DNA of 64,000 nt from Variovorax sp. dw_308 (GTDB lineage: Bacteria; Pseudomonadota; Gammaproteobacteria; Burkholderiales; Burkholderiaceae_C): positions 62,001-126,000 of the forward strand of contig NZ_JAATOM010000007.1 in assembly GCF_019207085.1 (NCBI RefSeq), written 5' to 3'. Under the pieces are notes generated by a model. The model did no database searches and was not told the origin of the DNA. It worked only from the letters and a program-made list of their open reading frames with translations. Shown in pieces: positions 1-11,884 of this stretch (its first letter is position 1; each line of letters starts with the position of its first letter). The position numbers were made by a program, and so were the translations under genes.

Positions 1-830
1 TCGTACACGCCGACCATGCCGGCGTTGACGATGCCCATGTCCATGCCGGCCTTGATCGCGTGGTACAGGAACACCGTGTGGATGGCTTCCCGCACCGGGT
101 CGTTGCCACGGAATGAAAAGCTCACGTTCGACACACCGCCCGACACCTTCGCGCCCGGCAGGTTCTGCTTGATCCAGCGCGTCGCCTCGATGAAATCGAC
201 CGCGTAGTTGTTGTGCTCCTCGATGCCCGTGGCCACAGCGAAGATGTTCGGGTCGAAGATGATGTCCTCAGGCGGAAAGCCGATCTCGTCGACGAGGATG
301 CGGTAGGCCCGCTCGCAGATCTCGGTCTTGCGCTCGTACGTGTCCGCCTGGCCCTTCTCGTCGAAGGCCATGACCACCGCCGCGGCGCCGTAGCGGCGCA
401 GGAGCTTGGCATGGTGCTTGAACTGCTCCACGCCCTCCTTCATCGAAATCGAGTTGACGATGCCTTTGCCCTGGATGCAGCGCAGGCCGGCCTCGATCAC
501 TTCCCACTTGGAGCTGTCCACCATGATCGGCACGCGCGCGATGTCGGGCTCGCTGGCGATCAGGTTGAGGAAGCGCACCATCGCGGCCTTGCTGTCGAGC
601 ATGGCCTCGTCCATGTTGATGTCGATCACCTGCGCGCCGTTCTCGACTTGCTGGCGCGCCACGGCCAATGCATCCTCGAACTGGCCGTTCAGGATCATCC
701 GCGCGAAGGCCTTGGAGCCGGTGACGTTGGTGCGCTCGCCGATGTTGACGAAGAGCGAGCCCTCGCCGATAGCGACCGGCTCGAGGCCGGACAGCAGCAT
801 GGGGGAAACGTGATCGGTTGTCTGGGGCAT
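1..830 (-). CDS. metH: Methionine synthase, cobalamin-dependent, pterin/B12 part (partial)
   Basis: This is the second half of a split B12-dependent methionine synthase, which moves the methyl group from methyltetrahydrofolate to homocysteine through cobalamin. The first 276 residues are present and the rest lies beyond the left edge. The visible part is the pterin-binding (methyltetrahydrofolate) barrel: [11 protein letters not shown] near residue 29, then [19 protein letters not shown] and [12 protein letters not shown]. The homocysteine-binding half is a separate gene at 3359-4411. The start at 830 follows an AGGTGAG ribosome-binding site. That site lies inside an SAH riboswitch expression platform, so translation should rise when SAH accumulates. 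Family assignment is certain; the cobalamin and activation domains are assumed from the family. Confidence 0.95.
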   Translation of the reverse strand, partial: MPQTTDHVSPMLLSGLEPVAIGEGSLFVNIGERTNVTGSKAFARMILNGQFEDALAVARQQVENGAQVIDINMDEAMLDSKAAMVRFLNLIASEPDIARVPIMVDSSKWEVIEAGLRCIQGKGIVNSISMKEGVEQFKHHAKLLRRYGAAAVVMAFDEKGQADTYERKTEICERAYRILVDEIGFPPEDIIFDPNIFAVATGIEEHNNYAVDFIEATRWIKQNLPGAKVSGGVSNVSFSFRGNDPVREAIHTVFLYHAIKAGMDMGIVNAGMVGVY

Positions 831-834
831 GGCA

Positions 835-950
835 CTCACCTGTGTGAATCGGGTCAGCAGGTGAGCGTCGTTGCGGAAAGACCTGGAGAAGTCCCAAGCC
901 TGACATGCCCGGCGTGCATGGCGCCGGGGATGTTGCAACGCTCCTTGGGA
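835..950 (-). promoter_or_regulatory. SAH riboswitch upstream of metH
   Basis: Read on the minus strand, this leader carries the conserved blocks of the S-adenosylhomocysteine riboswitch: GGAGCGTTGCAAC, a GC-rich hairpin, CAGGCTTGGG and AACGACGCTCACC. Helix P1 pairs GAGCG (943-939) with CGCTC (867-863). The 3' side continues as CTCACCTG (865-858), which is perfectly complementary to CAGGTGAG (842-835), the metH ribosome-binding site. Ligand binding would hold P1 and free the ribosome-binding site, giving an ON switch. The class is known upstream of metH and ahcY in Burkholderiales. The assignment rests on motif recognition and visible pairing, not a covariance search. Confidence 0.9.
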
Positions 951-1009
951 GCCGGGGATTTTAAGCGCTATGCCCCCACGTCTGTCGCGCCACCCTCAAG
1001 ACGAAAGGC

Positions 1010-1450
1010 TCAGGCCGCCTGGGCCTTGCCGCCCATCGCCGAGGCCGGCAAGCCGAAGACGCGGTCGAAGCCCCAGTTGAAGGCGAAGGTGTAGACGAGG
1101 AAGTAGGCCGACAGCGCCAGGTCCATCACGAGCGCCTGCCAGAGCGTCACGTCGAGCCACCAGGCCACCAGCGGCGCCAGCAGCGCGATCAGGCCGCCTT
1201 CGAAGCCGATGGCATGGACGATGCGCCGCTTGAGGCTGCGGCCGTGCGTCAGCTGGCGCGATTCCCAGGCCTCGAAGCCCAGGGTGTAGAAGAAGTTCCA
1301 GGCCAAGGCCACAGCCGACATGCTCACCGCCAACGGGCCCGAATGCGACAGCTGCTGACCCGACATCAGCGACAGGCCCACGCTGGAGCACAGGATCGCG
1401 AGGCCCTCGTAGAGGCTGAGGTAGACGACTTTGCGCTGGATGCCTTGCAT
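1010..1450 (-). CDS. PACE-family (bacterial transmembrane pair) efflux protein
   Basis: A 146-residue inner-membrane protein with four predicted membrane segments arranged as two similar pairs (LYEGLAILCSSVGLSL, ALAWNFFYTLGFEAWE, then IGFEGGLIALLAPLVAWWLDVTLWQAL, AYFLVYTFAFNWGFDRVFG). The repeated aromatic and acidic pattern FNxxFexwE / FNWGFDRVFG is typical of the PACE family, whose members export chlorhexidine and other biocides or small polyamines. The length matches the family (about 140-150). The start at 1450 was preferred over an upstream ATG because the protein then begins at the family's usual N-terminus. It is divergent from the LysR gene at 1552, a common pairing for these transporters. 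The substrate here is unknown. Confidence 0.85.
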   Translation of the reverse strand: MQGIQRKVVYLSLYEGLAILCSSVGLSLMSGQQLSHSGPLAVSMSAVALAWNFFYTLGFEAWESRQLTHGRSLKRRIVHAIGFEGGLIALLAPLVAWWLDVTLWQALVMDLALSAYFLVYTFAFNWGFDRVFGLPASAMGGKAQAA

Positions 1451-1492
1451 GATGGAACTGCCACTTGGATTCGTTGGGATGGGGGCAACTTT

Positions 1493-1521
1493 ATGACCAT
1501 CTTTCTGATATAAAAAGTCAT
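1493..1521. promoter_or_regulatory. Inverted repeat in divergent LysR/PACE promoter region
   Basis: ATGAC (1493-1497) and GTCAT (1517-1521) form an inverted repeat in an AT-rich stretch between the divergent PACE and LysR genes. It is a plausible regulator site by position only; the arms are short. Confidence 0.3.
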
Positions 1522-1551
1522 CTTCTTTCAGTTTCATTGATAGATCGACCC

Positions 1552-2460
1552 ATGGCCTTCGCCAGCGAAACCGTCGAACTCTTCCTGGCCGTGCTGGACC
1601 AAGGCTCGTTTTCAGCGGCCGCGCGTTCGCTGGGCAGGGTGCCTTCGGCCGTCAGCATGGCCGTTGCACAGCTCGAGGCCGAACTTGATCTACAACTGTT
1701 CGACCGCGCCGGCCGCGAGCCCAAGCCGACGGCAGCCGCCCGTTCGCTGGAGCCGCAGGCGCGGCTGCTTTCGGCGCTGCTGAAGGCCTTGCAAGTGCAG
1801 GCGCTGGGCCTGACCCAGGGCCTGGAAAACCGGCTGACGCTGGCGATCGCGCCAGAACTCCTCTCCGCGCCCTGGAGCGCACCGCTGGCCGCATTGGCGC
1901 AGGAACACCCGCTGCTCGAAGTCGAGGTGCTGGCGGCGCCGCAAGCCGATGCGCTGGCGATGCTGCACACCGGCCGCGCCCAGCTCGCGCTGGTATTCGA
2001 GCGCCCCAGCATCGACGGGCGCGAGGGCTTCCAGGAAGTCGCGAGCGAGGTGCTGGTCGCGGTGATCGCACCCACGCATCCGGTCTACGTCGCGGCCGGC
2101 AGCCGCCTGGGCGAGCAGCACCTGATCAATACGCGGCAGGTGGTGGTCGCCGGCCGCGACCTCGCATCGCGTGACCCGCGATTCGTGTTCGCGCGCCACA
2201 CCTGGCGCAGCGACAACGCGCTGGCCGCGCTGAGCCTGATCACGGCGGGCGTCGGCTGGGGCTGGCTGCCGCGCAGCTTCGTGCAGCCGCATGTGGCGAC
2301 CGGCGCGCTGGTCGAGATCGTTTTCGACAACCTGTCGAACGGGCTCGACCTGTGGGTCGACGTGGTGTGGTCGCGCGAGCGGCCGCTGGGGCTGGGTGCT
2401 CAGCGCTTCATCCAGCTTGTTCAACGCGCCGACAAAGGTGCGCTCAAGGCAAAAGGCTGA
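1552..2460 (+). CDS. LysR-family transcriptional regulator
   Basis: A 302-residue LysR-type regulator. The N-terminal winged helix-turn-helix spans about residues 5-65 (TVELFLAVLDQGSFSAAARS, then SAVSMAVAQLEAELDLQLFDR). The effector-binding region follows, from about residue 90. The length is normal for the family. The ATG at 1552 gives the standard LysR N-terminus; an in-frame upstream start would add about 29 non-family residues. It is divergent from the PACE efflux gene with about 100 bp between them, so it probably controls that gene. The inducer cannot be told from sequence. Confidence 0.88.
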   Translation: MAFASETVELFLAVLDQGSFSAAARSLGRVPSAVSMAVAQLEAELDLQLFDRAGREPKPTAAARSLEPQARLLSALLKALQVQALGLTQGLENRLTLAIAPELLSAPWSAPLAALAQEHPLLEVEVLAAPQADALAMLHTGRAQLALVFERPSIDGREGFQEVASEVLVAVIAPTHPVYVAAGSRLGEQHLINTRQVVVAGRDLASRDPRFVFARHTWRSDNALAALSLITAGVGWGWLPRSFVQPHVATGALVEIVFDNLSNGLDLWVDVVWSRERPLGLGAQRFIQLVQRADKGALKAKG

Positions 2461-2466
2461 TCCCGT

Positions 2467-3210
2467 TCAGAACTTGTTCGCCGGCACGCCCGGCGCAAAG
2501 TCCTTCATCGGTTCCGTGTACTGCCCCGGCTGCCCCGGCACGCCTCCGGCGCGTGGCGGAGGGCCGCCCGGCGCCTGGGGAGGCCGACCCGGGTTGAATC
2601 CTGGCTGAGCGGCGTGTCCCGGATGCGGGGCATAACCCGGATGCGCGTCGTAACGCGGTCGAGGGTCGTAGTAGCCCGGGTGCCCATAGCCGGGGCCGCC
2701 CGGAGGCCTAGGCGGCGGCACATAGCCCGGACCGGGCGGGCGCGGTTGCCAGCCCGCGTGCGGCGGGGGCGGTGGCCGCCATCCGGGCACGGGCGGCGGC
2801 GGCGGGCGGCCGCCCCACCAGCGGGGTTCGCCGTACCAGGGGCGGTCGCGGTAGTAATTGCCCCAGTAATTGCCGATGCTGAAAGTGACGATCGGCACGC
2901 CGATGGTCGCGCCGTAGCTGGCCAGTGGCACCGTCGTGCCACCGTAGGGATACGCGAGCCGCGTCGCCGCGGCCCAGCCGCGCAAGCCGTCTGGCAGGAC
3001 CACATCGCACCAACCGTAGCCGCCCGTGCATCCGACAACGGAGACCGACTGGCCCGGCGCGAGCCGCGTGATCAACGGGTAATCGTTCGAGGGGCCGGCC
3101 CGGAGGTTGACCGAACCACGGGTATAGGCCTCCTGGGCGGATGCCACGAGCGGGAGCATCAGCGCAAGCGCCCCGATGCCAATCCATCGCATGCCGAAGG
3201 TGTTGCTCAT
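2467..3210 (-). CDS. Secreted bacterial SH3-domain protein with Pro/Gly-rich tail
   Basis: A 247-residue exported protein. A signal peptide (hydrophobic run IGIGALALMLPLVASAQ) is followed by a bacterial SH3-like domain at about residues 28-90 (YTRGSVNLRAGPSNDYPLI, then VVGCTGGYGWCDV and GWA). The C-terminal half is a low-complexity tail rich in Pro, Gly, Tyr and His, with PPPPP and PGYxPHPG-type repeats. The SH3 domain suggests cell-wall or envelope binding; the function is otherwise unknown. The start at 3210 has AAGGAAA upstream. Its stop lies 6 bp from the stop of the convergent LysR gene. It interrupts the space between the two metH halves. Confidence 0.8.
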   Translation of the reverse strand: MSNTFGMRWIGIGALALMLPLVASAQEAYTRGSVNLRAGPSNDYPLITRLAPGQSVSVVGCTGGYGWCDVVLPDGLRGWAAATRLAYPYGGTTVPLASYGATIGVPIVTFSIGNYWGNYYRDRPWYGEPRWWGGRPPPPPVPGWRPPPPPHAGWQPRPPGPGYVPPPRPPGGPGYGHPGYYDPRPRYDAHPGYAPHPGHAAQPGFNPGRPPQAPGGPPPRAGGVPGQPGQYTEPMKDFAPGVPANKF

Positions 3211-3358
3211 GGGTTTGTTTCCTTTATGCGTCAGGGTAGGCCGCACGTGAAACAGTTGTCAATCGGCGGTCACCTTGGCAGACAACGGCTCGAAAGCGCG
3301 CTCCGTGCACCGATGCGCGCGTTGGCGCCGGGCTTTACGCCCGCTTCACATCAAGCCT

Positions 3359-4411
<1,053 letters not shown>

Positions 4412-4537
4412 GGCGGGAATTGTAGGAAGCCCGGCAAAGCCGGTACGGCGCAGGGTCAGCCGGCGATGCACATCACCGAATCCTTGCTGCCACCCGATCG
4501 ACCTCCGCGTCACGCCCGGCCTTCGCCGGCGCCGCGT

Positions 4538-5665
4538 TCAGCGCAGGAACTTGCCGTCCGGGCGCACCTGCACCAGTTCGACGAATTCCGAGCCCGTGAT
4601 GCGGCCGCCCGTGAAGTCGGCGTTGAGCGTGGCCACGCGCGTCTTCAGCTTGCGCAGGCTGCTGTGCAGGCTGGCCCGGGTGAGATCGCGGCCAGCCGCG
4701 CGCATCGCCTGGACCAGGATCCGCGCGGAGATGTAGCCCTCGTAGCTGTGATAGCCCACCGGCACGTTGGCCTTCTGCGCCAGCTCCCGGAACCGGACGG
4801 AGTCTGCCTGGGAGGAATCCCAGGGATAGGGCGTGACCTGGGAGATCGCGATGCCACGCGACTGGTCGCCCAGCAGCTTGGCCGCGACCTCGCCGGCCAG
4901 GATCGACATGCCATAGAACGTGGGCGTGGCGCCGTTGGCCCGGGCGGACTGGATGAAGCTCACGGCCGGCCCGGCGGTGAGATACAGGATGGTGGCCTGC
5001 GCCTGCATCGGCGCCAGCGCCTTGCCACCGGCGGCGGCATTGCTGGCGTCGGGCGCCACGGGGACCGCACCCACGATCGCGACCTTGGTCTTCGCCGCGG
5101 CCTGCTTGATCTGGGCCAGCACTTCCTCGCCGCCCGGCGTGCCGATGTAGGCCACGGCGATGCGCTCGATGCCCAGCGTGTCCAGGTGCGCCACGAGCGT
5201 GGCGGCCTCGCGCTGCTGGTTGGCACGGGTGTAGTAGGCGACGCCCTCGGACTTGTCGCGCACCGAGTCGACCACGGCGGTCGCGCCGACCAGCGGCGTG
5301 TCGCTGGCACGCAGCAGGGGCAGGCCGGCCAGGGTGGGCGCGGCACCCACGCCGCAGTAGCAGGCCAGCGCATTGTGCTTCTCGATCAGCGTCTTGTAGT
5401 TGGCCTGCGCGGTCGCGGGATTGAAGGCGTCGTCCAGCGCGATCAGGTTCAGCTTGCGCCCGCCGATGCCGCCTTGCGCGTTCACCTCGTCGAACACCAG
5501 CCGCCCTCCGCTTTGCATGAGCAGGACGCTGGGGCCCAGCGCACCGCTGAGAACGGCACTCTGGCCGATCACGATGTCTTTGCCGGATTCGCTGGCGTGA
5601 ACCACCGAGCCACATCCCAATGCAACGCCTGCGCCGGTCGCCAGGACAAAAGAACGTCGATCCAT
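4538..5665 (-). CDS. ABC transporter substrate-binding protein, branched-chain amino acid type
   Basis: A 375-residue periplasmic binding protein of the LivK/leucine-binding class. It begins with a Tat-like signal (DRRSFVLATGAGVALG). The mature part carries family hallmarks: IVIGQSAVLSGALGP near residue 32, AQANYKTLI and the periplasmic type-I fold segment NQQREAATLVAHL. No membrane or ATPase partner genes are adjacent, so this is an orphan binding protein. It could serve a remote transporter or a sensor. The start at 5665 has GGAG about 10 bases upstream. The ligand is unknown. Confidence 0.85.
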   Translation of the reverse strand: MDRRSFVLATGAGVALGCGSVVHASESGKDIVIGQSAVLSGALGPSVLLMQSGGRLVFDEVNAQGGIGGRKLNLIALDDAFNPATAQANYKTLIEKHNALACYCGVGAAPTLAGLPLLRASDTPLVGATAVVDSVRDKSEGVAYYTRANQQREAATLVAHLDTLGIERIAVAYIGTPGGEEVLAQIKQAAAKTKVAIVGAVPVAPDASNAAAGGKALAPMQAQATILYLTAGPAVSFIQSARANGATPTFYGMSILAGEVAAKLLGDQSRGIAISQVTPYPWDSSQADSVRFRELAQKANVPVGYHSYEGYISARILVQAMRAAGRDLTRASLHSSLRKLKTRVATLNADFTGGRITGSEFVELVQVRPDGKFLR

Positions 5666-5874
5666 GAAGGCAATGTCTCCGATAGGTGGTGCTTCAGCGC
5701 ACGGTGCGCCCTTGCATCGCAGCGATGCGGGTCGCTGCGCGCGGCGATGTTAGCCGCGGGCGTAACGCTTGGTAACCATCGTGGCGGAGGGCCTACACCG
5801 CGCTTACATCGATTGCCATCGCGTGAGACATCGAGTTGGAAAACGCATGCGCACATGCGCGGAGTTGCGCGATT

Positions 5875-6690
5875 TCAGCGTGCCTCGACGAACCCCAGCA
5901 CCGCCTCCACCATCCGCCGCACATGCGGCTGCACCTTCGCCGCGACGTCCGGCAGGTAGTCGAACGGCAAGGCTTCCTGCATGTAGCTCGACTGCGTCAT
6001 CTCCAGTTGCACGGCGTGGATGCCGCGCGACGGGTCGCCGTACTGGCGCGTGATGTAGCCGCCCTTGAAACGGCCGTTGAGCACGCCGGTGTAGCCAGCG
6101 GCCGAGGTGGCGATGCCTTGCAGCTTCAATGCGAGGCCAGGATCGCAGCTCGCGCCATTGGCGGTGCCAAGGTTCAGATCGGGCAGCTTGCCGTCGAAGA
6201 AGCGTGGCAGCACGGAGCGGATCGAGTGCGCATCCCACAGCGCAGCGGTGCCGTGCGCGGCCTTGAGGCGGGCCAGCTCGGTCTGCAGTTGCGTGTGATA
6301 CGGGCGCCAGATGGCGTCGCGCCGCGCGGCGATTTCCATCTTGCCCGGCAGGTCGCTGGCCGAGTAGATGGGCGTCTTGTCGAAGGTGTCGACCGGGCAC
6401 AGGCCGGTGGTGTCCTGGCCGGGGTAGAGGTTCTGGTCGTCGGGCGGGCGGTTGACGTCGATCACGTAGCGCGAATGCGTGGCGACGAGCACCGAGGCGC
6501 CGAGTTCGTCGGCGAAGTCGTAGAGGCGCTCGAGGTGCCAGTCGGTGTCGGGCACCTGGCGCGCCTCGGCGGTGAAGCGGCTTGCCAATGCCAGCGGCAC
6601 ATGCGTTCCGACGTGCGGCATCGAGATCAGCAGCGGGCGGGTGCCCTGCCGAAAGCGGAACGGGGGTTCGGTGGTTTGGAAAAGGCTCAT
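5875..6690 (-). CDS. hutG: N-formylglutamate deformylase
   Basis: HutG hydrolyses N-formylglutamate to glutamate and formate, the last step of the five-step histidine pathway. The 271-residue protein has the family's zinc-amidohydrolase features: SMPHVGTHVP near residue 24, DTDWHLERLYDFA, DVNRPPDD, LWDAHSIRS and GGYITRQYGDP. The length fits the family. Its ATG overlaps the hutF stop in an ATGA arrangement, so the two are translationally coupled. It is the last gene of the hutU-D-I-F-G operon. The 184-bp gap to the binding-protein gene on the right contains no further hut gene. Confidence 0.93.
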   Translation of the reverse strand: MSLFQTTEPPFRFRQGTRPLLISMPHVGTHVPLALASRFTAEARQVPDTDWHLERLYDFADELGASVLVATHSRYVIDVNRPPDDQNLYPGQDTTGLCPVDTFDKTPIYSASDLPGKMEIAARRDAIWRPYHTQLQTELARLKAAHGTAALWDAHSIRSVLPRFFDGKLPDLNLGTANGASCDPGLALKLQGIATSAAGYTGVLNGRFKGGYITRQYGDPSRGIHAVQLEMTQSSYMQEALPFDYLPDVAAKVQPHVRRMVEAVLGFVEAR

Positions 6691-8066
6691 GGGGTGTTCG
6701 ACTGCAGTTGACTGCGCGCGGCGACGAAGCCCGCCGTGGCGCTTTCGTGAAGCATATGCCGGCCGGACGTCGTGCGGGGCTGGCCTGCGACCCAGACTTC
6801 ATCGATGGCACTGGTGCGGTGGCTGGCGAAGACATGCGAGGAGAGCATGTCGGGCGCCGGCAGGCCGGCCAGCGCGGTGTGCGTCGCGTCGAGCATGACG
6901 AAGTCCGCTTGCTGGCCAACGGCCAGGCCGGCGACCGATCGGCCCGCGGCGCGCGCGCCGCCACGCACTGCCGCCAGCGTCATCGCGGTGGCAACCTGCG
7001 GATGCGTTGTATCGGCCGCGACATTGCGCTGGCGCGTGGCCAGGCGCTGGCTGTATTCCAGCATCAGCAATTCCTCGGCAGCGTTGACGCAGATATGGCT
7101 GTCGGAGCCGACGCCCCAGGCGCCATGCCACTGCGGCAGGTCGAAGATGCCGTCGCCGAGGTTGGCCTCGGTCGTCAGGCACAGGCCCGCCACCGCACCG
7201 GTCGCCGCGGCGCGGCTGTACTCGCCGGCATCCATGTGCGTGGCATGCACGAGGCACCAGCGTGCGTTCACGTCGGCGTGATCGAGCAGCCACGCGACGG
7301 GGCGCTGGCCGCTCCACGCGATGCAGTCGTCGACCTCTTTGGTTTGCTCGGCGATGTGGATGTGGATGGGCGCGGTGGAGTCGATCGCGTTCAGTCCGGC
7401 GAGCGCTTCGCGCAGGCCCTCCGGCGGCACGGCGCGCAGCGAATGCGGCGCGAGGCCGAGCCGCGCGCCCTGCGCATCGCACGCCGGCTTGAGCCGTTCG
7501 AGCAGGCGCAGCATCGAGTCGGTCGAGCGAATGAAGCGCTTCTGTCCGTCGTTGGGCGGCAAGCCGCCGAAGCCGCTGGTTTGGTAGAGCACCGGCAGCA
7601 GCGTGAGGCCGATGCCGGCGCGCCGTGCCGCGCTCAGCAGCGCCAGCGACAGGGTCGCATCGTCGGCGTAGGGCTGGCCATCGGCATCGTGGTGGACATA
7701 GTGGAACTCGCAGACCGAGGTGTAGCCCGCCTCGATCATCTCGACGTAGAGGCCGAACGCGATGGCTTCGAGTTGCGCGGGGTCGAGGCGCGATGCGAAG
7801 CGGTACATCAGCGTGCGCCAGCTCCAGAAGCTGTCCTGCGCTTCACCGCGGTATTCGGTGAGGCCGGCAATGGCGCGCTGGAAGGCGTGTGAATGCAGGT
7901 TGGGCATGCCGGGGATCACCGGGCCGCTGGCGGTCGGCATGTCCGCCGAGGGTTGCGCGCCGGGCTCCGCGCGCGTCAGCCGGCCTGCGTCGTCCCATGC
8001 GAGCAGGACGTTCTTTGCCCAACCAGCAGGCAGCAGTGCATCGGCTGCGAACAGCGAGGTCGTCAT
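6687..8066 (-). CDS. hutF: Formimidoylglutamate deiminase
   Basis: HutF deiminates N-formimino-L-glutamate to N-formyl-L-glutamate, so this organism uses the HutF/HutG branch rather than direct formiminoglutamase. The 459-residue protein is an amidohydrolase-superfamily enzyme. Metal-binding HSHAFQRAI (after PGMPNLHSH) lies near residue 60, with the HFHY-like [10 protein letters not shown], the IHIHIAEQ strand and the C-terminal [10 protein letters not shown]. The start at 8066 overlaps the hutI stop by four bases (ATGA). An upstream in-frame start would run deep into hutI and was rejected. Confidence 0.93.
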   Translation of the reverse strand: MTTSLFAADALLPAGWAKNVLLAWDDAGRLTRAEPGAQPSADMPTASGPVIPGMPNLHSHAFQRAIAGLTEYRGEAQDSFWSWRTLMYRFASRLDPAQLEAIAFGLYVEMIEAGYTSVCEFHYVHHDADGQPYADDATLSLALLSAARRAGIGLTLLPVLYQTSGFGGLPPNDGQKRFIRSTDSMLRLLERLKPACDAQGARLGLAPHSLRAVPPEGLREALAGLNAIDSTAPIHIHIAEQTKEVDDCIAWSGQRPVAWLLDHADVNARWCLVHATHMDAGEYSRAAATGAVAGLCLTTEANLGDGIFDLPQWHGAWGVGSDSHICVNAAEELLMLEYSQRLATRQRNVAADTTHPQVATAMTLAAVRGGARAAGRSVAGLAVGQQADFVMLDATHTALAGLPAPDMLSSHVFASHRTSAIDEVWVAGQPRTTSGRHMLHESATAGFVAARSQLQSNTP

Positions 8067-9283
8067 GCTCCCTCCCCCACGGCGATGCAGCCCTGGCGCA
8101 CCACCGTCCGCACCGGGCGCTGGCCGAACCAGTACGCGAGCTCGGCGGCATCGTTCAGGTTCCACAGCACGAAGTTGGCTGGCCGCCCGATGGCCAGCGT
8201 GCCGTGCGTGTCCTGCAAGCCGAGCGCGCGTGCGGCATGCACTGTGATGCCGTCGATGGCCTCGGGCACGGTGAGGCGGAACAGCGTGCAGGCCATGTTC
8301 GCCATCAGCAGCAGGCTCAGCGCGGGCGAGGTGCCGGGGTTGTGGTCGGTGGAGACGGCCATGGGCACGCCGAGGGCGCGCAGTGCGGCAATCGGCGGCA
8401 CCTGGGTGTCACGCAAGGTGTAGAAGGCGCCGGGCAGCAGCACGGCCACGGTGCCGGCCGCGCGCATCGCCTCGATGCCGGCTTGCGACAGGTGCTCGAT
8501 GTGGTCGCACGACAGCGCGCCGTAACGTGCCGCCAGGGCCGCGCCGCCCATGTCGGAGAGTTGCTCCGCATGCAGCTTGACCGGCAGGCCGAGCGCTTGG
8601 GCCGCCTTGAACACCCGCTCGGTCTCTTCGAGCGAAAAGGCGATGCGCTCGCAGAACACGTCGACCGCGTCGACCAGGCCTTCGGCGGCCAGCGCGGGGA
8701 GCATCTCGTGGCATACCAGGTCGATGTAGTCGCTGCTGCGGCCCGCGTATTCGGGCGGTAGCGCGTGCGCGCCGAGGAAGGTGGTGCGCACCGTGACGCC
8801 ATGCGCCACACCGAGCCGCCGGGCGACGCGCAACTGTTTGCGTTCGTGTTCCGGAGCCAGGCCGTAGCCGGACTTGATCTCGATGGCGCAGACGCCTTCG
8901 GCCAGCAGGCTTCGGAGGCGCTGCGATGCGCTGTCGAAGAGTTCGTCTTCGCTGGCCTCGCGCGTGGCGCGCACGCTGGAGACAATGCCGCCGCCGGCCT
9001 TGGCCACTTCTTCATAGGTCGCGCCGGCCAGGCGCATCGCGAACTCGTTGGCGCGCTGGCCGCCGTAGACGAGATGGGTGTGGCAATCGACGAGGCCCGG
9101 CGTGACCAGCGCGCCGCCGCCATCGCGCGAGGGCCGGTCGGCGGCCGCTGCGGGCAAGGCGGTGCGCTCGCCGATCCAGCGGATCACGCCTTGCGCGACG
9201 ACGATGGCGATGTCCTTGCCGTCCCTGTCGCGCAGGCCGGTCCAGAGGCCATCGGCCGAGGGAAGCGAATCGAAGGGTTTCAT
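8063..9283 (-). CDS. hutI: Imidazolonepropionase
   Basis: HutI opens the imidazolone ring of 4-imidazolone-5-propanoate to give N-formimino-L-glutamate. The protein has 406 residues, normal for the family. Key sites are the metal-binding [11 protein letters not shown] near residue 71, [31 protein letters not shown] and [10 protein letters not shown]. The start at 9283 overlaps the hutD stop by four bases, and the stop overlaps the hutF start by four bases. The whole D-I-F-G block is therefore one tightly coupled message. Confidence 0.95.
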   Translation of the reverse strand: MKPFDSLPSADGLWTGLRDRDGKDIAIVVAQGVIRWIGERTALPAAAADRPSRDGGGALVTPGLVDCHTHLVYGGQRANEFAMRLAGATYEEVAKAGGGIVSSVRATREASEDELFDSASQRLRSLLAEGVCAIEIKSGYGLAPEHERKQLRVARRLGVAHGVTVRTTFLGAHALPPEYAGRSSDYIDLVCHEMLPALAAEGLVDAVDVFCERIAFSLEETERVFKAAQALGLPVKLHAEQLSDMGGAALAARYGALSCDHIEHLSQAGIEAMRAAGTVAVLLPGAFYTLRDTQVPPIAALRALGVPMAVSTDHNPGTSPALSLLLMANMACTLFRLTVPEAIDGITVHAARALGLQDTHGTLAIGRPANFVLWNLNDAAELAYWFGQRPVRTVVRQGCIAVGEGA

Positions 9284-9870
9284 GTTTCCTGTATTCCGGT
9301 TTGGGTGCACCGCGACCAGCGCACCGCCACGAGCGCGGCATTGGGTGTGAGCGGCTCCAGCGTCCAGCGACGCGGGGTGTCGGCCCACCAGAGGCCTTCG
9401 CCGCTCGCAAGCGTTTCATCACCGGCGCGCCAATCGCCGTGGAGGCTCAGCAGCAGGCCTTCGCGTGCGGCGTCGAGTGCCTGCGCCTGCGCGATCACAG
9501 CCACCTGCGCGGTGCAGCGTTCGCGGCGGCTCATCACGTTGAAGTCGCTCGACGCGCCGCCGAGCAGCGTGCAGTTCAGCGCCACATCGCCACTGAACGC
9601 GAATGGCTGCAGCGCCTCGTCGAGGCGGTGCTGCACGCCCTCGCCTTGCAATGCGACGCCATCGCCGTCCAGCAGCATGATGGTGCGGTCCACGCCCTCG
9701 AACTTCGAGAACGGGCCGCTGGCGGCGATGGTCGCGATGCTGGCGCGCCAGTCGAAGTCATCGAGCCCCGCACCGGGCGGCCAGCACGCGATCTCGCGCG
9801 TGGCGCCGCCGCCGTTTTTCCAGGGGGTGGGCACGAGGTCGGCGCGGGAGAAGCGATGAAGCGTGGTCAT
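9280..9870 (-). CDS. hutD: HutD family protein
   Basis: A 196-residue cupin-like protein of the HutD family, found almost only in histidine-utilisation operons. Visible family features are [19 protein letters not shown] (residues 15-33), the segment [17 protein letters not shown], and [12 protein letters not shown]. In Pseudomonas, HutD is reported to limit over-induction of the hut genes, perhaps by binding formylglutamate; that is family knowledge. It is coupled to hutI by a four-base overlap. The 232-bp gap to hutU carries REP-like palindromes. Confidence 0.9.
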   Translation of the reverse strand: MTTLHRFSRADLVPTPWKNGGGATREIACWPPGAGLDDFDWRASIATIAASGPFSKFEGVDRTIMLLDGDGVALQGEGVQHRLDEALQPFAFSGDVALNCTLLGGASSDFNVMSRRERCTAQVAVIAQAQALDAAREGLLLSLHGDWRAGDETLASGEGLWWADTPRRWTLEPLTPNAALVAVRWSRCTQTGIQET

Positions 9871-9888
9871 TGTTGGGAGCTGTGGCTG

Positions 9889-10085
9889 TCACTCCCTCTC
9901 CCTCCTAGAGAGGGTCGGGGTGAGGGAGCATGAGCCCAGCGCAGCACCACTGCGCTCCGTTCACTCCCTCTCCCTCTCCCGCTCGCGGGAGAGGGCTGGG
10001 GTGAGGGCCGGCGGCGCGAAACAGGACCTGCGCCTGATCGAAGGCCGCCCGCCATCACCCTGCCCTCTCCCGGAGGGAGAGGGGA
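9889..10085. repeat. Three REP-like CTCTCCC/GGGAGAG palindromes between hutU and hutD
   Basis: Three imperfect palindromes built on CTCCCTCTCCC and GGGAGAGGG-N-GGGTGAGGG lie at about 9889-9929, 9960-10010 and 10052-10085. A clean single copy of the same type lies at 17935-17962. They fill the only sizeable gap in the hut operon and could affect message stability or partial termination between hutU and hutD. That role is inferred from position. Confidence 0.8.
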
Positions 10086-10102
10086 AAGACAGCGGAGACA
10101 GA

Positions 10103-11842
<1,740 letters not shown>

Positions 11843-11884
11843 GGTGGGGTCCTTGGAAGAAGTCGAATGTTTGGAGGATGGTGC

